A stretch of 64,000 nucleotides of DNA from Trichobilharzia szidati. Lineage: Eukaryota; Platyhelminthes; Trematoda; Strigeidida; Schistosomatidae. The notes under the pieces were generated by a model. That model worked only from the letters and a program-made list of their open reading frames with translations, was not told the DNA's origin and did not search any database. Positions 1-12,510 of the stretch are shown piece by piece. The stretch covers positions 7,785,204 to 7,849,203 of the forward strand of contig OX235273.1 of the NCBI GenBank assembly GCA_944472155.2, read 5' to 3'. Each line of letters begins with the position of its first letter. Position 1 is the first letter of the stretch. The position numbers and the translations under genes were made by a program.

Positions 1-360
1 ACGCACAATCACACAAAATACGGTGGACCAGGGTCAAAATCCTAAAAGGTAATATAGGTAGGTGGAGATAGGGGCAGGTTGATTATGGAATCTTTGTTCA
101 TGAACTCTACAGCCAACACGCGCAACAGGATGTAATGACTCATCACACTGATTCCAGAGATGTGGAAAATACCACTACCAATCAAGTCAAGCGATGAATT
201 GAAATAATGGAATCATTTAAATGAAGTTAGAAAGTTGTATGAGTAGTGCCTTGAAATTGGGATTATGAGCAGTGTATATAGATTGTGCTCGAAACTTGGT
301 CATCAGTGTGTATTACTACGGTATGACACTGTGAGACTTTATAAAAAAAATTTTACTCAA
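1..360. repeat. Dispersed repeat F, copy 1
   Basis: This stretch matches 38,890-39,425 by eye with many substitutions; the second copy carries about 200 extra bases in its middle. Shared landmarks are a GGTTGATTA block near 77, a CCAGAGATRTGGAA block near 155, and the terminal signature TGTGCTCGAAAC then GTCATCAGT. The same terminal signature forms the arms of the foldback insert at 37,063-37,270. There is no long ORF. The family is not recognised; it could be the non-coding end of a Penelope-like element. Confidence 0.6.
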
Positions 361-444
361 TATGGAAGATAAGTTATTTTGAATTCAAACAACACCGTGC
401 CAAAGACAATGACTCTCCTCAGGAGCACTAAATGCTGATAACCC

Positions 445-779
445 TGTAACGACAAAAGGCACGAGTCAGGCAACAGATTATTTACTAAGGAAATCAACGC
501 ATATTTATATATTTGCATGTACATTACTATGGATATTTAAGTAAACAAACACAGTCTTCCGATTGGTTGTTTCTCACGTAAAGTTAATCTTTCATCTATT
601 TGTGACTGTTTCTTGAATGTCAAATCCTCTATATGTTAACTGCATCCGCCTACGCAAAGTCTGCTGTGGTGGGTCTTGAATCAATCTTTGTTCACATTTT
701 CTCACGACAAATCTTGGGAACGTAAATATTGACGTAAATTACTGTCTACCAATTTGGCTAGTAGACAGCTCTCACCACA
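445..779 (-). mobile_element. Solo LTR (gypsy-sized) with 4-bp target duplication
   Basis: A 335-bp unit whose minus strand starts TGTGGTGAGAGC and ends GTCGTTACA, giving TG...CA ends. ACCC flanks both sides (441-444 and 780-783), as for a target-site duplication. Related copies lie at 31,837-32,136, 32,144-32,468 and 38,425-38,768. Orientation is set by an AATAAA signal about 40 bases before the end in the 38.4-kb copy. There is no internal region, so this is a solo LTR left by LTR-LTR recombination. Its size resembles LTRs of schistosome Ty3/gypsy elements such as Boudicca, but family identity was not tested. Confidence 0.75.
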
Positions 780-989
780 ACCCTAATAGGACAACTGCAG
801 ACGATGTTTCATGCAGTATTTCGTCTGATGATTTACCTGAAGATTGGGTGAACCAGACTTTGTCGCAAGCACAGACAAATATCAGTCAAGTAACATATTG
901 AGACTCTACTGAGGACACTGAGAAGGTAGATATAGATGACTCAACAGAACAGTGTTGAAGGACATCGTTTATAAACTGACACAAATGTC

Positions 990-1740
990 AAGAGCCAGGA
1001 GACACAAACACCCACCCCACTCATATTCCATCCCTCCCCTCATAAGCCAATCACTGCTCAGTCTGACAGTCCATCTACTTGGAAACACCAGTCCCATCTA
1101 GCTACCCAAGTTAGCAAGTTCTCTAGGCGTTATGACAAACGTCCCACTTCCATTGAGAGAACTAAAGGGCCAGTGGTATCGGAGCAACCGAAACCCTCTA
1201 CAAAATGTGCTAGCTGCCCTGTTAGCTATCATCAGTCAGGTAAACATAAGAAGGGAGATATCGAAGTAACTAAATTAAATTCGGAACCCAGAGCACGAAA
1301 GCCCATTGATATGATAGAGACGCAAGCACCTATAACCCATCTTCCTAAGAGAAAATCAAATATGATGGACCAAACTCCTAGAGGTAGGTACAATTGGTCA
1401 CAAGTGGAAAACCAATTATATCCAACCACTATTTCTAGACAAACAACACAGCGAGGTAATCGGCATAATTCTGCTCATCCACTACGCAAATCCATTGTTA
1501 GTCAGTCCTCTTTGAATGTTCTATCAACAGAATGATACAGAAAATCCCCTAAACATCGGCTACAGACCACATTTAGCAAGCCAAATAAGCCCATATAATC
1601 CATTCATATATCTTACGTATTTGGTAGTTGGCATGTACCAGTCTTTGCGCAAAACAACCTGCCATGATCTGATAACTACCCCCAACCAGATAGAGAAACT
1701 TTATTCCTAATCTGGCAACAACTAACCGAATACCTATATC
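990..1740 (+). pseudogene. Degenerate Ser/Thr/Pro/Lys-rich ORF, possibly retroelement ORF1 or gag
   Basis: The best open stretch is 1,173-1,535 (120 aa). Reading in shifted frames continues before and after it, to about 2,100. Composition is rich in S, T, P, K, R and Q, like the low-complexity part of the ORF1 protein of the CR1-like LINE at 16,956-18,482. A further readable stretch (about 800-900) contains SDDLPEDWVNQT and stays open across the solo LTR at 445-779 if that LTR is removed, so the LTR inserted into an older element. No zinc knuckle, RRM or other domain is visible. Function is not assigned. Confidence 0.3.
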
Positions 1741-2149
1741 AATTATAGCTTTCACAATAACACTGCCCCTACTAGCCACTTCGAGCAGGATTTTCACCAG
1801 CGTCAGTTAACAGATACACCTGGGATTATGCATATAGCACGCATGATATCGGACAAATTCCTTGCTAGCATAGCGAACAGTCTACAGCCAGGACAAGGAA
1901 TATTTCCCAGGAGATAGCTGACACAGTGACGCAGGTGAATATTGTATACGCCTCCAGTTGACAGAATGCAACTGTCGTTAAATATGGATACGTAGATATA
2001 GTGAGAATCGCAGGTGATCTCCAAGAGAACAAGGAAAGAAGATTCGCGCAGAAACAGAACACTTGTAGCGCAAAGGTTCGAAGTAAGTCATCAACGATCG
2101 AGGTTCCAATATCCAATACTCAATATCGTTTTTACGAGCTAGCATAAAC

Positions 2150-3190
2150 CAAACTGATTTCTTTGTGCTTGCCTCTTGATTGTGAAGTATAGGTTCTTGA
2201 TCTTCGGCAAACTTTTGTGTAGCTTGTCCCGCTACTCAACTATCGTCGCTTTGGTTGACTCCAAAAGGAGTAGTGCTGGGGTTAATTATATGGGGTTTGT
2301 AGTATGAGGTGTGTTAAGACTGCTACTACTGTGAATAGAGTTGATCCTTTCGCCAGTTAGTCCTCCGGTATCGTCCTCAAAAGGAAAGAGATAATAATAA
2401 TTGATATAATTAGTGTAGGTTGTCCAGATTAAAAGATAGAGAAAGAAGGGCTGGACTTATGCGGCATGTTGGTTGAAATTTCGCTCGGTAAATTTTTTTG
2501 TCAATACATTTCAATAAAATTGTGTTATATGTATTCTGGATTGATAGGAATTCTCATTTTCTGGTCAGTTGTGTTGGTGTCCGCGTCATGTAATCTGACT
2601 GCGACACACTATAAGCATATTGGTTGTAATGATTAGTGTTTCATGCTGAATGCATCAAAACATCTCTACAATGAAGAAGATGGGGTAGTTGGGGGTAAAT
2701 GTCATCTACACAAATAGTTTATTTCTTGTAGAAGCTGCAGCTTTCGACATAGTGCCATTCAATGAAGACTACGTCAAAATGTGGCTATTTTCGTGTGAAG
2801 AACAGTACTATTTTACAAAAGAATGCTATCAGTACATGGTAATCACCTATAAATGCCAACAGAACGTAAAACCAATGTGTAAACGAACGGATACGGAACT
2901 GCAATCCAACACAACCGACTAACATGGACGAAAATGATCTCTGAGCGTCTCACTCCATCAATGACCTTGAGCATGCGGGATAATATCAGCCGAGAGAAGT
3001 AAAGAAAAAGTAAAAACAGACAGCTAATTAAGTTTGAAGTTCTTATATGTATAAACATATATAATATATTTATATGGATATAATATCTATAATAGTAAGT
3101 GTAAGTAGTAGTTGGAGTTGTCAGGAGAGTAAGACGGGAGAGAATCTAAAGAAGTAAAACGACGAATTGAGTTGTCTACCCCTGAATGGT
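2150..3190. other. No gene recognised
   Basis: AT-rich sequence with only short chance ORFs (for example 77 codons at 2,689-2,922, no recognisable domain). The part next to 3,190 is probably the 3' untranslated end of the CR1 relic on the minus strand. Confidence 0.5.
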
Positions 3191-3200
3191 GTCTGGGATT

Positions 3201-3640
3201 TTAAGGGAATAAGCCATTTGAACGCAGTCCTTGTATCGTTGCATGATTTTCCAGCCCTCGCTTAAAGGCGTCCACAGATGGTGCCATAGCTACATCTGCG
3301 GGTGAGGAGTTCCAGGGACGGCAAATCCGCAGTGAAAAGAAGTGGGAGAGCACCCGGGTCCTTGCCATTTGGTGAGCTATCCTTCTCGGGTTTCCACGAG
3401 GAACCCTATACCTACTCAATGGCAAAACACCTTTGTTTGGCTGATTCTGGTCATTTTTTATCTTGCAGGCAGTAATCAAATCCTCACCAAGCCGACGGTA
3501 GCTATGTGTGAATAGGCCCAATTTCTTTAGCCTCTCATCATACGGTTTGTTTCGGAGACCAACCACTCCATCTGTCGCCCGTCCTTGGACTCTTTCTAAG
3601 GGGTTGGCGTTTCTTGACAATCATCATCGGTAAAGAGTAT
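3201..3640 (-). pseudogene. CR1/jockey-type LINE reverse transcriptase, C-terminal fragment
   Basis: The minus strand encodes 139 codons typical of the C-terminal region after the RT domain in CR1/jockey-type LINEs. It begins LERVQGRATDGVVGLRNKPY, followed by YDERLKKLGLF, a YRRLGEDLITACKI block, and the closing FFSLRICRPWNSSPADV...SVDAFKRGLE signature. The RT catalytic core and endonuclease are missing, so this is a 5'-truncated, dead copy. The fragment is open from 3,620 to the stop at 3,201 and is diverged from elements A and B in this window, so it belongs to another subfamily. Confidence 0.85.
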
Positions 3641-5205
3641 CATCATTCTTCCCAAGCATGCCAGGTAGAACATAGCATCCTGGCAACAACTATCGATAAC
3701 ACTCTACTCTCTGTCATTACTTCTAAATGATTCTATGACCGCTGACCGGTTTACATTTCCCTTTCACATAATATTCCGAATGCTGTTTATGGATGTCCAA
3801 ACCACTGACTCTCATTTGTGTTTCACATATATATGCCCGTTGTGAATCTGTGCCTCACCCTCCGGTACCCTCGTATGAGGAACCATGTAAAGTCATTTGA
3901 CGTATGGATAAATTCCTTGTCCTAGGCAACAAAGGCCACGAAGACTCTTTTAGTACCTACCGTCTAAAACCTGCCTACTTGGAAGGCAATCCCATGAGCC
4001 TCTAAGTAAGCATTGCCAATAATACACGGCTGACTGATTACCTGTTAGTCCTCGAAGAAATCACTAGCACTGCGAAGGCACCCGAACCTTCTATCAGAAA
4101 TCCCATAGAAAACGAGTTCTGTACGAATCTAGAGATTCCCAGAACACCTTCACACTTATCTCACATAAAAAGATGATGCGATCCATCCAAATTACCGCCC
4201 TTGTGGTGCATTTTCTGATTGCTTCCCGCAACTTAAGTCACACATTACATCAACTAAAAAACTTTATTTTTTTCGATGTTTTATTTTTCGTATTATTTCT
4301 TTGTGGTAGAGGTTTACCATTCATGAAAAGTAATTTTTTGTGCATTTTCCTCGACAACGTTCTATGCATCCTTGTTTTCTTTTCCAGGTGCGATGAGCAC
4401 TGGACAAGAATGAAACAAAGTACGAAATCCAACGGACAAACATCAACGAAGCGATGTACAGGCACCCAGTTAGCATAGGTGAACGACCAGTAGGCAATCC
4501 ATTAAGCCTATCGGAAAAGTTATACTGATGTTAACACCATCGGGATTTTGCTTCAGCCTGGTTTCCTCTTAGTTTCCTAGAAACCCCACTAGGAGGAGTG
4601 AGCCGAAGCGGTAGGTAATTTTTCAGATTCATTGGCCAAAGCATTCATCAATGAACATTGGATGCTGACCCTCACTATTTGAGTCGATTTGTTCAGCTGA
4701 AGGCTTACAGTCAAGCATCCATGCCATTCGGCACTCCGTGGTGTTACGTTCGTTCTTGCACGGTCCCTAGCTCGTTAAACAGTTATCTCGCACTCCGATT
4801 TAGTTCCGAAACTTACTTCGTAATTTGAACTGGCAATTCTGATGTTATGCTTTGCCCTTGGTCTGCGCTGAAAGAATACTGTAGAAGTTGTGGGTATTCG
4901 CTATTTTGTTCGTACACATCGCACTATACGTGAACGTCAACACCCTCAGCCTCTAAACTAGCAACAAACCTCTTTCCAATCTAAACAAGATGCCATGATC
5001 ACTAATGGGAAATCTCACGAAGGGCCTTGCTTTATTCTGCAGTGATTAACACTAATTAACCCCAGTGATAACCCTACGGGCGTTTTGAGCAACTTTTCCA
5101 TACCAGTGAAATTTTGAGCAGAGAAGAATTATCTGCACTAACACCATTCCGTTCCTCGGACGGATGTTTACTAAACTCACTATGCTGAACAACAGAATCG
5201 CCGAT
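3640..5205. other. No gene recognised
   Basis: The ORFs on either strand at 4,173-4,478 are AT-rich shadows of each other and show no domain. A small GC-richer patch near 4,550-4,625 contains short complementary runs (CTAGGAGGA / TCCTCTTAG). Nothing else stands out. Confidence 0.5.
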
Positions 5206-5206
5206 A

Positions 5207-5350
5207 ATTTATAATAATAATAATAATTTACATTTCGTATAAACGGGTAAGTTTACATGAAATGCATGCAATTTTTACAGGCACGATCAATTATGTTACG
5301 AATTACAATTATGAATTAGCATACATTATCACTTTTTTTAAAAAGTTCAA
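5207..5350 (-). repeat. 3' tail fragment of element-A-like LINE with (AAT)n
   Basis: A run of TAATAATAATAATAAT is followed by sequence resembling the 3' ends at 9,290, 10,934 and 11,925, including the shared TTTTTACAGGCA motif. In those copies the microsatellite marks the minus-strand 3' terminus of a LINE. This copy is short and diverged. Confidence 0.45.
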
Positions 5351-5493
5351 ATTGTTGAATTATAGCACAAGCAATCGGAACAGATTCTTATAACTGTTGA
5401 TTTTTAAATCTTTCACGAAGGTATCCATCGAAGTTGAGCGACAACCCATACTGCGTTCTATTTCCTGATGATAGTAATGGCACATCGATAAAC

Positions 5494-5557
5494 AATAATA
5501 ATAATTTATATTTTCATGTAAATTTATGTTTATATGAAAATATAAATTATTATTATT
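5494..5557. repeat. Perfect 24-bp inverted repeat (hairpin)
   Basis: Arms at 5,494-5,517 and 5,534-5,557 are exact reverse complements, made of AATAATAATAAT followed by TTATATTTTCAT. The loop is 16 bases. It looks like two LINE (AAT)n tails meeting head to head, or a small foldback. Confidence 0.8.
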
Positions 5558-5609
5558 ATTAACATATATTTGAGTGAGTACCGTGACCCCACGTGCTTGA
5601 ACGCTCATT

Positions 5610-8600
5610 CAGGAAGAGGAGAAAATCCTACACAGTTACAAAGTGGTATAAAATGCAATCATGAATAACACATTATTTGAAGTATATTTACAAGAAAAAT
5701 ACAAGAATAAGCTATCCAGTACTTGATATGATAGTGCACATTTGCAGTGTATGATGCTAACCATAATGGTCTTACCATGGAAAACTATGACGTTTCATCA
5801 GAGCAACCGAACTTTATGCGAGAGAAGAGTGTAAATGAGAAAAAAGAAAAAAAGTAAATTTCAGCTTTGTTAAAGTCTTAGGAAGTTGAGATAAAACAGA
5901 GTATAATAGTAATTAGGTAGAAGGATTATCGTGAAGTATATAAGTGACATTTCAGAGAGAAGTGGCTTGAAGGATTGGAATGTGTTGGATATGGTGACCT
6001 GTAGGATGTCCAGCGAACTTGTGCATGGTCCATGGAGTAGCATCTTGACAAGAAACTGAGCAGGCTTGTAGATGTTAGGAGCGAAAGCAGTATAGACCAG
6101 AAGGGCTGTAATTCACGCCAGAATTCTGGGTAAGGTTTTGTGGATCATAGTAGTTGCATTCTTTCAGTCTCTTAAGGACTCAGATTAGCCAGAAGAAATA
6201 CTGAAATCACCAACAACTGCTCGACTATGGCCTCAATCAATGTCTACAACATTTGTGGATGGATTTCAATTGAACCAACGCACTCTTGCGGATTAACCTT
6301 TGGAAGAAGTCTAGAATGGTTTTATCCTTATTGTTTATAGGTCTTACTTCAAGAACATCCTCTTAAAATCTGCTATGGGTGAGCTGCAATTCTTCGACAT
6401 TTCACTTGCATAGATTCCAGATCACTTCCTATTAGCCACAACTTGGAAAATCTGCCTGGCTCATGTCCTTTGATAATTATGCTCACCACCATGTGTCTCA
6501 GTCCGCATGTATAAACAAGTTGATCGTTGACAGTACAATGGCCGAGATTCAGTTGAATTGATGAAATTCTTTGATCGCCTACATTACTCCTCTATCAGAA
6601 TCAGTTCTAGTTCCTTTGGTTCAGCGTTAGAAGTTGCTGCGAGTAGAGGGATCTTGTGGAACTTCTAACATTTGTTGCTCGTTGGGTATCTTAAGCCGAA
6701 AGCAGAAGAACAGAAACTGGTAAAGGGAAAGAGTTTATATTTGGTAGGAAAGTAGCGGTACTAATAGTCTGACAGAACGATCGGCTCAGAGTTTGGTAGA
6801 CGTAGTGAATAGGTAGGCTACTATAATTTCGTGACATCTAGGCGTGCAAAATATCCCCGGTATGGAACTTGATTAACAGCACATGGACATGTCCAAAACC
6901 AGTGGAAATGTATTATTATTTAGACAGCGTATGAGCATGAGTGTTTCCTGAGTGGATTTAATTCCCAACTCGTGTTCGAAGGGAGAAAAGAAATTTTAGC
7001 ACCCGATGCAGACACTGTTGCATAGAACCGTTAGTTGGATGACAAAAGGAACATGAGCGTAACTGAGAGAGATGAACTCCAAACTCAGCGCCCCGTGATA
7101 TCACTTAGTGAACTTACACAAAGTAACTATTTGGTGAAGTTGAGCACCAAATGTCGGTAGATTAGGGGCAATATGCACAGTGCTGGTTATTCTGTGTATC
7201 TGCGAGGGGAATTATATGTGTGTGCCTGTAGTGCACAGTGGTAACTACGTGATGATAAATTGGCCTGGTTGACTTGTCAGTTAGCCTCTGAGACTGCTGT
7301 TCCACCACCATGTGGGTAGAAAGGTGAATATAATCATTTCGACTGGCGAGGCTGTAGAAAAGACAAAAGACTTCTGATATACCTACAAAAAATACCGAAC
7401 ATCAAAATGGTTGGCTTGGCATTATGCAAGTGACACACCACTAGCATGATCAATCAGGTAATTAAAATGTATTTACCGCATACATCAAAGACTCAGACAC
7501 AGTTTAACAAACCAGGAACGACTTCGTTAGCTGTGAGGAACGCAGAAGTAACCGCGTGGTAAAAGTTGTTTAAGGACATGGATGACATCTCATTAACTTA
7601 GTAACATTAAAAAGACTACTTGATGCAGAACTTATGCTGCATGTTTCATCACTGTGATCTAACTTGGTTTCTTTAAGTCAAAGCCCTAATTAGTCACAGC
7701 TATATGAATGCCAACATACCTTTCCACGTTAGCACGGTGCGATAAATTATCCATGAGTATTACTTCCTATGATTAAGAAAACTAAGTAAAGGTCAGGTTA
7801 TAAGATTGGTCTTAGGGCACATGATTTACAGTGATATTTGCAATAATTGTATGGAGATGTTAAGTGACTGGTGAAGGTGGATACTTGAACAAAGACTGAA
7901 GTAGTCACATAATAAATACCAACTGAATAAGTCGAAATGGATTGAAACTTCCCTGGGTTACTTCCTGTTCTGCAAGTGTATTTATCATCCAGCAATATTT
8001 TGGTTATATTAGATTGCATGCTACCAACGATATGATTTAAGATAGCTTTCAGAAAGTGTAACCAAGACAATAGTTCGGATGCGGTTTTGGTAGGAAACAG
8101 GCCGATGTGACATAGGAAGCATTGGATGATATAGAGCCAGAAGGAGCTGAGTCGGCATAAACAACGTCGACACCAGCATAAGTAGGCAACGAGTTAGTAA
8201 GGCTGCTTCCAAGGACTCGAGACAGCTTCCAGCTGGCTTCCCTAGATATAACGCTTACGGCTGTTGTGAGGCTATCAATCCTCCCGGACCTCAGCTTGAG
8301 TTACACTACCCGTCGACTCTTCAGCCTGGCCCACCTGACCTGGTGGCCGCACGAAAAGACTGATCATTGACGGTGCAACGGCTGAGGTTCAATTGAGCTG
8401 ACGGAGTTCTTCGGTCCTCTACAACATCTCAAAGATCAACATGTCCTACATGTTCTATTTCTTCACCAAACTGTCTCTTACGGACTTCTCAGTGATCTTT
8501 TATCTAAGCGCTATTATGCTCCTTTATATATCGACTGTCTCAGCCTCTAACGAAACAAAAAGTCACTATTTTCATTTCGTTTGGGGAAAGCTATATTGTC

Positions 8601-8640
8601 ATTGGAAACATCATAGTTCCCACGGTAAGACCAGTGTGGT
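5610..8640. other. No gene recognised; one diverged internal repeat
   Basis: About 3 kb without a supportable coding region. The stretches near 6,510-6,590 and 8,355-8,435 are diverged copies of one another: both contain TGATCRTTGACRGT, then a TTCARTTGA block and an ATTCTTTGATCGCC/GTTCTTCGGTCCTC block. The element behind them was not recognised. Confidence 0.5.
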
Positions 8641-8689
8641 TGGTAGTGTACATTAAAAATGTACATTGTCTTTCAGAGGACCCTATACC

Positions 8690-9285
8690 TCCTTCTAAAT
8701 ATCAATATATATGTTCCTATCTATGTAGGACGCACCAGTTTTAAAGGCATGGATAAGTATTATTTAAATTGCGTAAATTTGATTTATGGTGAAATTATGT
8801 GGTTGCTGTGCTTTTTATATTTTATTTTATATTTGACATTAGTTTGTGGGTACAGTCCGCTAACTAGTCATTAAATGCAACACATTAAGAAATATAGCAG
8901 TATTGTCTTCGCATTAACAAAACGCCCAATTATGTGTTGGATGGATTACAAATATTTGGGAAGAAATAAAGCTTGAAGGCAATTCCTCCATAGAACTTTG
9001 TTGTGTGCAGCATCGTATTTTATTCTTGATTTATACCCAAATAGGGTATTAATTTAAAATAAGTGATTTATTTATATAATTTTGTCAGCATTTTTTATCG
9101 TATCACCAAAATTGAATTTACTGAATGCAGATTAATACTGGTTATTGTGAGGCATATTTGTTTTACTGCGCCCACGTCAGACAAAACTACCATTTGTCGC
9201 TGCAAGGTTGTTCCGTATGAGTAAGCTGATTAACATGTAGAAAGCCATTTGTGGGCCATTTTAGATGATGGATTATAATAATATA
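8690..9285 (-). repeat. Element-A-type LINE 3' UTR copy 1 (~600 bp)
   Basis: This stretch and 9,291-9,890 are diverged direct copies, about 600 bp each. Shared blocks are TAGGACRCACCAGTT, GGCATGGATAAGTATTATTT, TATTGTCTTC then CATTAAC, AATAAAGCTTGAAG, and TGTGTGC then GGCATCGTAT. The same modules occur, more diverged, in the 3' UTR of LINE A (19,503-20,373). In LINE A orientation this is a 5'-truncated, non-coding minus-strand copy. No ORF is supported. Confidence 0.65.
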
Positions 9286-9290
9286 ATAAT

Positions 9291-9890
9291 ATATATTTTT
9301 TCCTATCAATGTAGGACACACCAGTTGTACAGGCATGGATAAGTATTATTTAAATTACATGAATTTGATTTATAGTGAAATTATGTAGTTGCTCTCCTCT
9401 CTGACATCAGTTAGTGAGCACATTCTGATAGTTAGTCGTTCAATGGAGCACATAAAGAAATATAGAAATATTGTCTTCACATTAACAAAAAAACCCGAGT
9501 ATGTGTCGGATAAATTACAAATATTTGGGAAAAAAATAAAGCTTGAAGTCAATTCCTCAATATAACTTTGTTGTGTGCGGCATCGTATCTTGTTTTATGT
9601 TAAAATTGGGTATTAATTTAAAATGAGTGATTAATTTTTATGATTTTGACATCATTTTTTTGCAAGTAATACCAGATGTGAGTTCAACTGAATGCAGATT
9701 AATATTGGTCAATTTCAAGCAGATTTGTTTTGCTGCACTCAAGTCACCCATAGCCCGCCATTTGTCACAGCATGGTTGCTCCGTACGAGTAAGTTGATTA
9801 ACACGTAGAAAGCTATATAAAAACCATTTTAGATCGTTGACAGTGTTTGTATAGGATGCTGTATAGCGTCTTGTTATGGTGACAGTGGAT
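9291..9890 (-). repeat. Element-A-type LINE 3' UTR copy 2 (~600 bp)
   Basis: Second member of the direct pair beginning at 8,690; an AT-rich TAATAATATAATAATATAT run at the junction marks the minus-strand 3' end of this copy. Identity to copy 1 is high but clearly imperfect, so the pair is old compared with the exact duplication at 10,280/18,850. Confidence 0.65.
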
Positions 9891-9892
9891 AT

Positions 9893-10279
9893 TCCAAGAG
9901 AAGAAGACACAATAAAACCTCAAGAGAGGTGCAGGAGTGTATAATAGGTGTTAATAATTCAAAATATACAACAAACATGGTGTCCATCCTTTCTCCTGCT
10001 TTTAAGCATTACTTCCCCGATAGGTTTTAGCAATAGAATTCTACAGTCTTTGTTACGAACGATTAGCTTAAGTGAAAAAAGGTGATAATTTTACCTACTT
10101 ATATGGAGTGAAAAGGGAGTTAAACACAAAAGTCAAAGTGCGTGAGAAACGTAGAAGAAAAGCGATTGCTCAATGATATCTGCTTTTTTTCTGATGCATA
10201 CAGTTAGATGTCTTTCTGAAGTAGCGAACTCACACCATGTACTGGCATTCAGGGAGTTTACATTTAAACTCCGGCTTTT
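9893..10279. repeat. Dispersed repeat H, copy 1
   Basis: This stretch matches 12,511-12,930 with substitutions and small indels. Landmarks in order are AGAGAAGAAGACACAA, GAGAGGTGCAG, ATAATAGGTGTTAATAATTC, TGATAATTTTACCTACTTATAT, GTTAAACACAAAAGTCAAAG, and CATACC/CACACC then ATGTACT. Homology continues at diverged level into 10,280-10,430 versus 12,936-13,085. No coding capacity is seen. Confidence 0.65.
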
Positions 10280-11921
10280 GGGCAAATATTAAACTTATAT
10301 TTCTTTTTTAGTTATTCATTTATTTTGTGAAAGTTATTGAAACTCAGGAGCCTTAGCAGCAGAGTGCTGTCCCACAGATAAGGGTGTTTCTCATATGTCC
10401 CCACTATTATATCTGCTGAATAGCAATCACTACACGTTTTCTCACTTTCAATGGGCCTGTGGTCTAAGCAATACTTAAGTACTAGATTTGGATAAAATTT
10501 GGTACGTAAGTCGTGTACAGTACTCGTAATTCCGCGTATATATATTACAGGCTCGTCTGACCGGTTTTTCAAGGTCACTGGTTCGTTCATTAGGTAGCTT
10601 CGTTTTGGGCTGCTTTAGTTTATGATCACCCCTTAATCACTTAATATTACTGTATAACACTGCGTGATTTATCAAAATGAAATCTTATCCATAATGGAGT
10701 TTAACTCTATCAAAGTGCCCAAGATTAATACTTACATCCCTTAATTATGTTTAATAAAATTTTGAAGTCTCTCAGCACGTCCTCCTCCTGGAGCAGTCTT
10801 TAAATGCGTGTCGATATAGTGTGGTGAGAGCTGGCTACGAACAAGCCAAAACAGTCAAAAAAATTTACGTCAGTGTTACGTCTGGAATCAGGGTTACGCG
10901 AAAAACGGTAACAAAGCTTAACCTTGAGGAACTAATAAATAAATAAATTTATTCTCATAGTACAGTACATGAGGGACGCCAGTTTACAGGCATCATCAAA
11001 TTGTTACAGAAATCGAACCATATAATTCAATCACAATTTACAGGCAGTAGCAAGATATGCTTTACATGTTCGCTGGAGACTATACATACACTTGATAAAT
11101 GTTAATCCCAGTAGTATGAAACAGCCTTTTCACTTATATACAATCATTTCTGTGCACAGTTGGAAAAATCTGCTAGATTATCAGTGAGTGCAACACATCA
11201 GGAAATACAGAAGTATTGTCTTCGCATTAACAGAAACCAGGTCTTTGGTGTTTGGATTATAAATGCCTGGGAAAAAATAAAGCTTGAGGTCAATTTTCAT
11301 ACATTACTTCTTTGTGTGTAGAATCCTTGAATTATAGTTTATTGATGTGTTATTTTGAAATCAGTGATATGTTTATCTCATTTGATCTGCAATGTCATTG
11401 TTGGGAGTAAATACATAAGCTTCGGACGCATTAATTAATGGATTTCTGCTGCTTGTGGGTATTTTCTTAGCGTGAGGAAGGTTTATGAAATTCAGCTGTT
11501 CCGACAGGATTTGAGAATGTTAACTGCTCAGCAACATTATGGATATAAGTTCATCACATTATCTAAGGAAAGGTGGGTTGCAGTTGGTGAGGGATATATG
11601 GTGCCCAACGAGCGTTCATCTGTCCTTGTGATGTTGTGGTGAGTTATACCTTTTTCATGTTGTCGGTTTATGTCCATTTTATTCCACTTATTGTGTTGGG
11701 TAGTAGTTTTACAAACGAGATTTCTTGTCTGTTTGAGGATACTGTTAATGTTTTATCTAGAATTATAAATATAGGCAAAAAACAACAGGTGTAGTATTTA
11801 AGCTTATACATTAAATGGACCTATAATTTCGGAGGCTCTCAGATAGGAACTAGAACTACTGTCGTTTGCAAACTCTTGTAGTTTGTCATTAAGCACCTTT
11901 TTGAAGGAGGCCAATGTACTT
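10280..11921 (-). repeat. 1,642-bp direct duplication, copy 1 (identical to 18,850-20,491)
   Basis: Every line compared by eye is identical to 18,850-20,491, at a constant offset of 8,570 bp. Identity begins at 10,280 (base 10,279 is T against C at 18,849) and ends at 11,921 (11,922 is A against G). On the minus strand it holds the last codons of LINE A's ORF, its 3' UTR ending in a (TTTA)n tail at ~10,934, then an LTR 5' fragment (10,820-10,933) and a piece of repeat F (~10,630-10,710). Because the unit is a composite of nested elements, it is a segmental copy or an assembly duplicate rather than two independent LINE insertions. Confidence 0.9.
10820..10933 (+). mobile_element. 5' fragment of the gypsy-type LTR
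   Basis: Begins TGTGGTGAGAGCTGGCTACG and follows the LTR at 38,425-38,768, including the AATTTACGTCA and AAGCTTAACCTTGAGGAACT blocks. It breaks off at the AAATAAATAAAT tail of the neighbouring LINE. The identical fragment lies at 19,390-19,503. Confidence 0.7.
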
Positions 11922-12510
11922 ATAATAATAATAATAATTTTTATTTCTGGAACAGAAACCAGCCATTTTTACAGGCATGAACAAATGTACACTAATTAGA
12001 ACTTATAGAATATATATGATTTGTTAATCTAGAAATAGATTGAATACTGGTAAATTTGCGAGAAATATTTAAAAAGAAATGTACAAATAAGGCAATAGGT
12101 AATTTTCGAGATATGCTTTCAACTGAATAATTCATGAGAAATAGCATCAAATCAAAACTGTAATTGAAAAAAAAATACGGTATGTCAATTTCACGCGGGA
12201 ATTATAAACGATTACGTTAATTGTGGAAGGTAAGTAGCATTTTTGTACAAGTGCTGACGTGAAATATAAGAGATGCGGAATGAACAGTAATTGTAAGTAA
12301 ATGATTCATAGAGTGTTTGAAAGTCCATAAAACTTCAAATTCACCGGTAAGTACACCATAATTGTGACATTTCCAGTTGTATATGAGACCAACTTTGAAC
12401 TTGTCGGCAGATTTCATGATAGAGGTGGTTCCATTATTCACCAGGTGGGCTAGTAATATTCCGAGGACAGCGGCACTGTTTCAGTACCTTCGTTTAAGGC
12501 AGTACCTTTG
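11922..12510 (-). repeat. LINE 3' tail with (AAT)n and flanking AT-rich sequence
   Basis: Opens with TAATAATAATAATAATTTTT, followed by a CCAGCCATTTTTACAGGCATGA block that matches the other element-A-type tails. The remainder is AT-rich with no supported ORF. It abuts the duplicated segment exactly at that segment's breakpoint. Confidence 0.5.
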
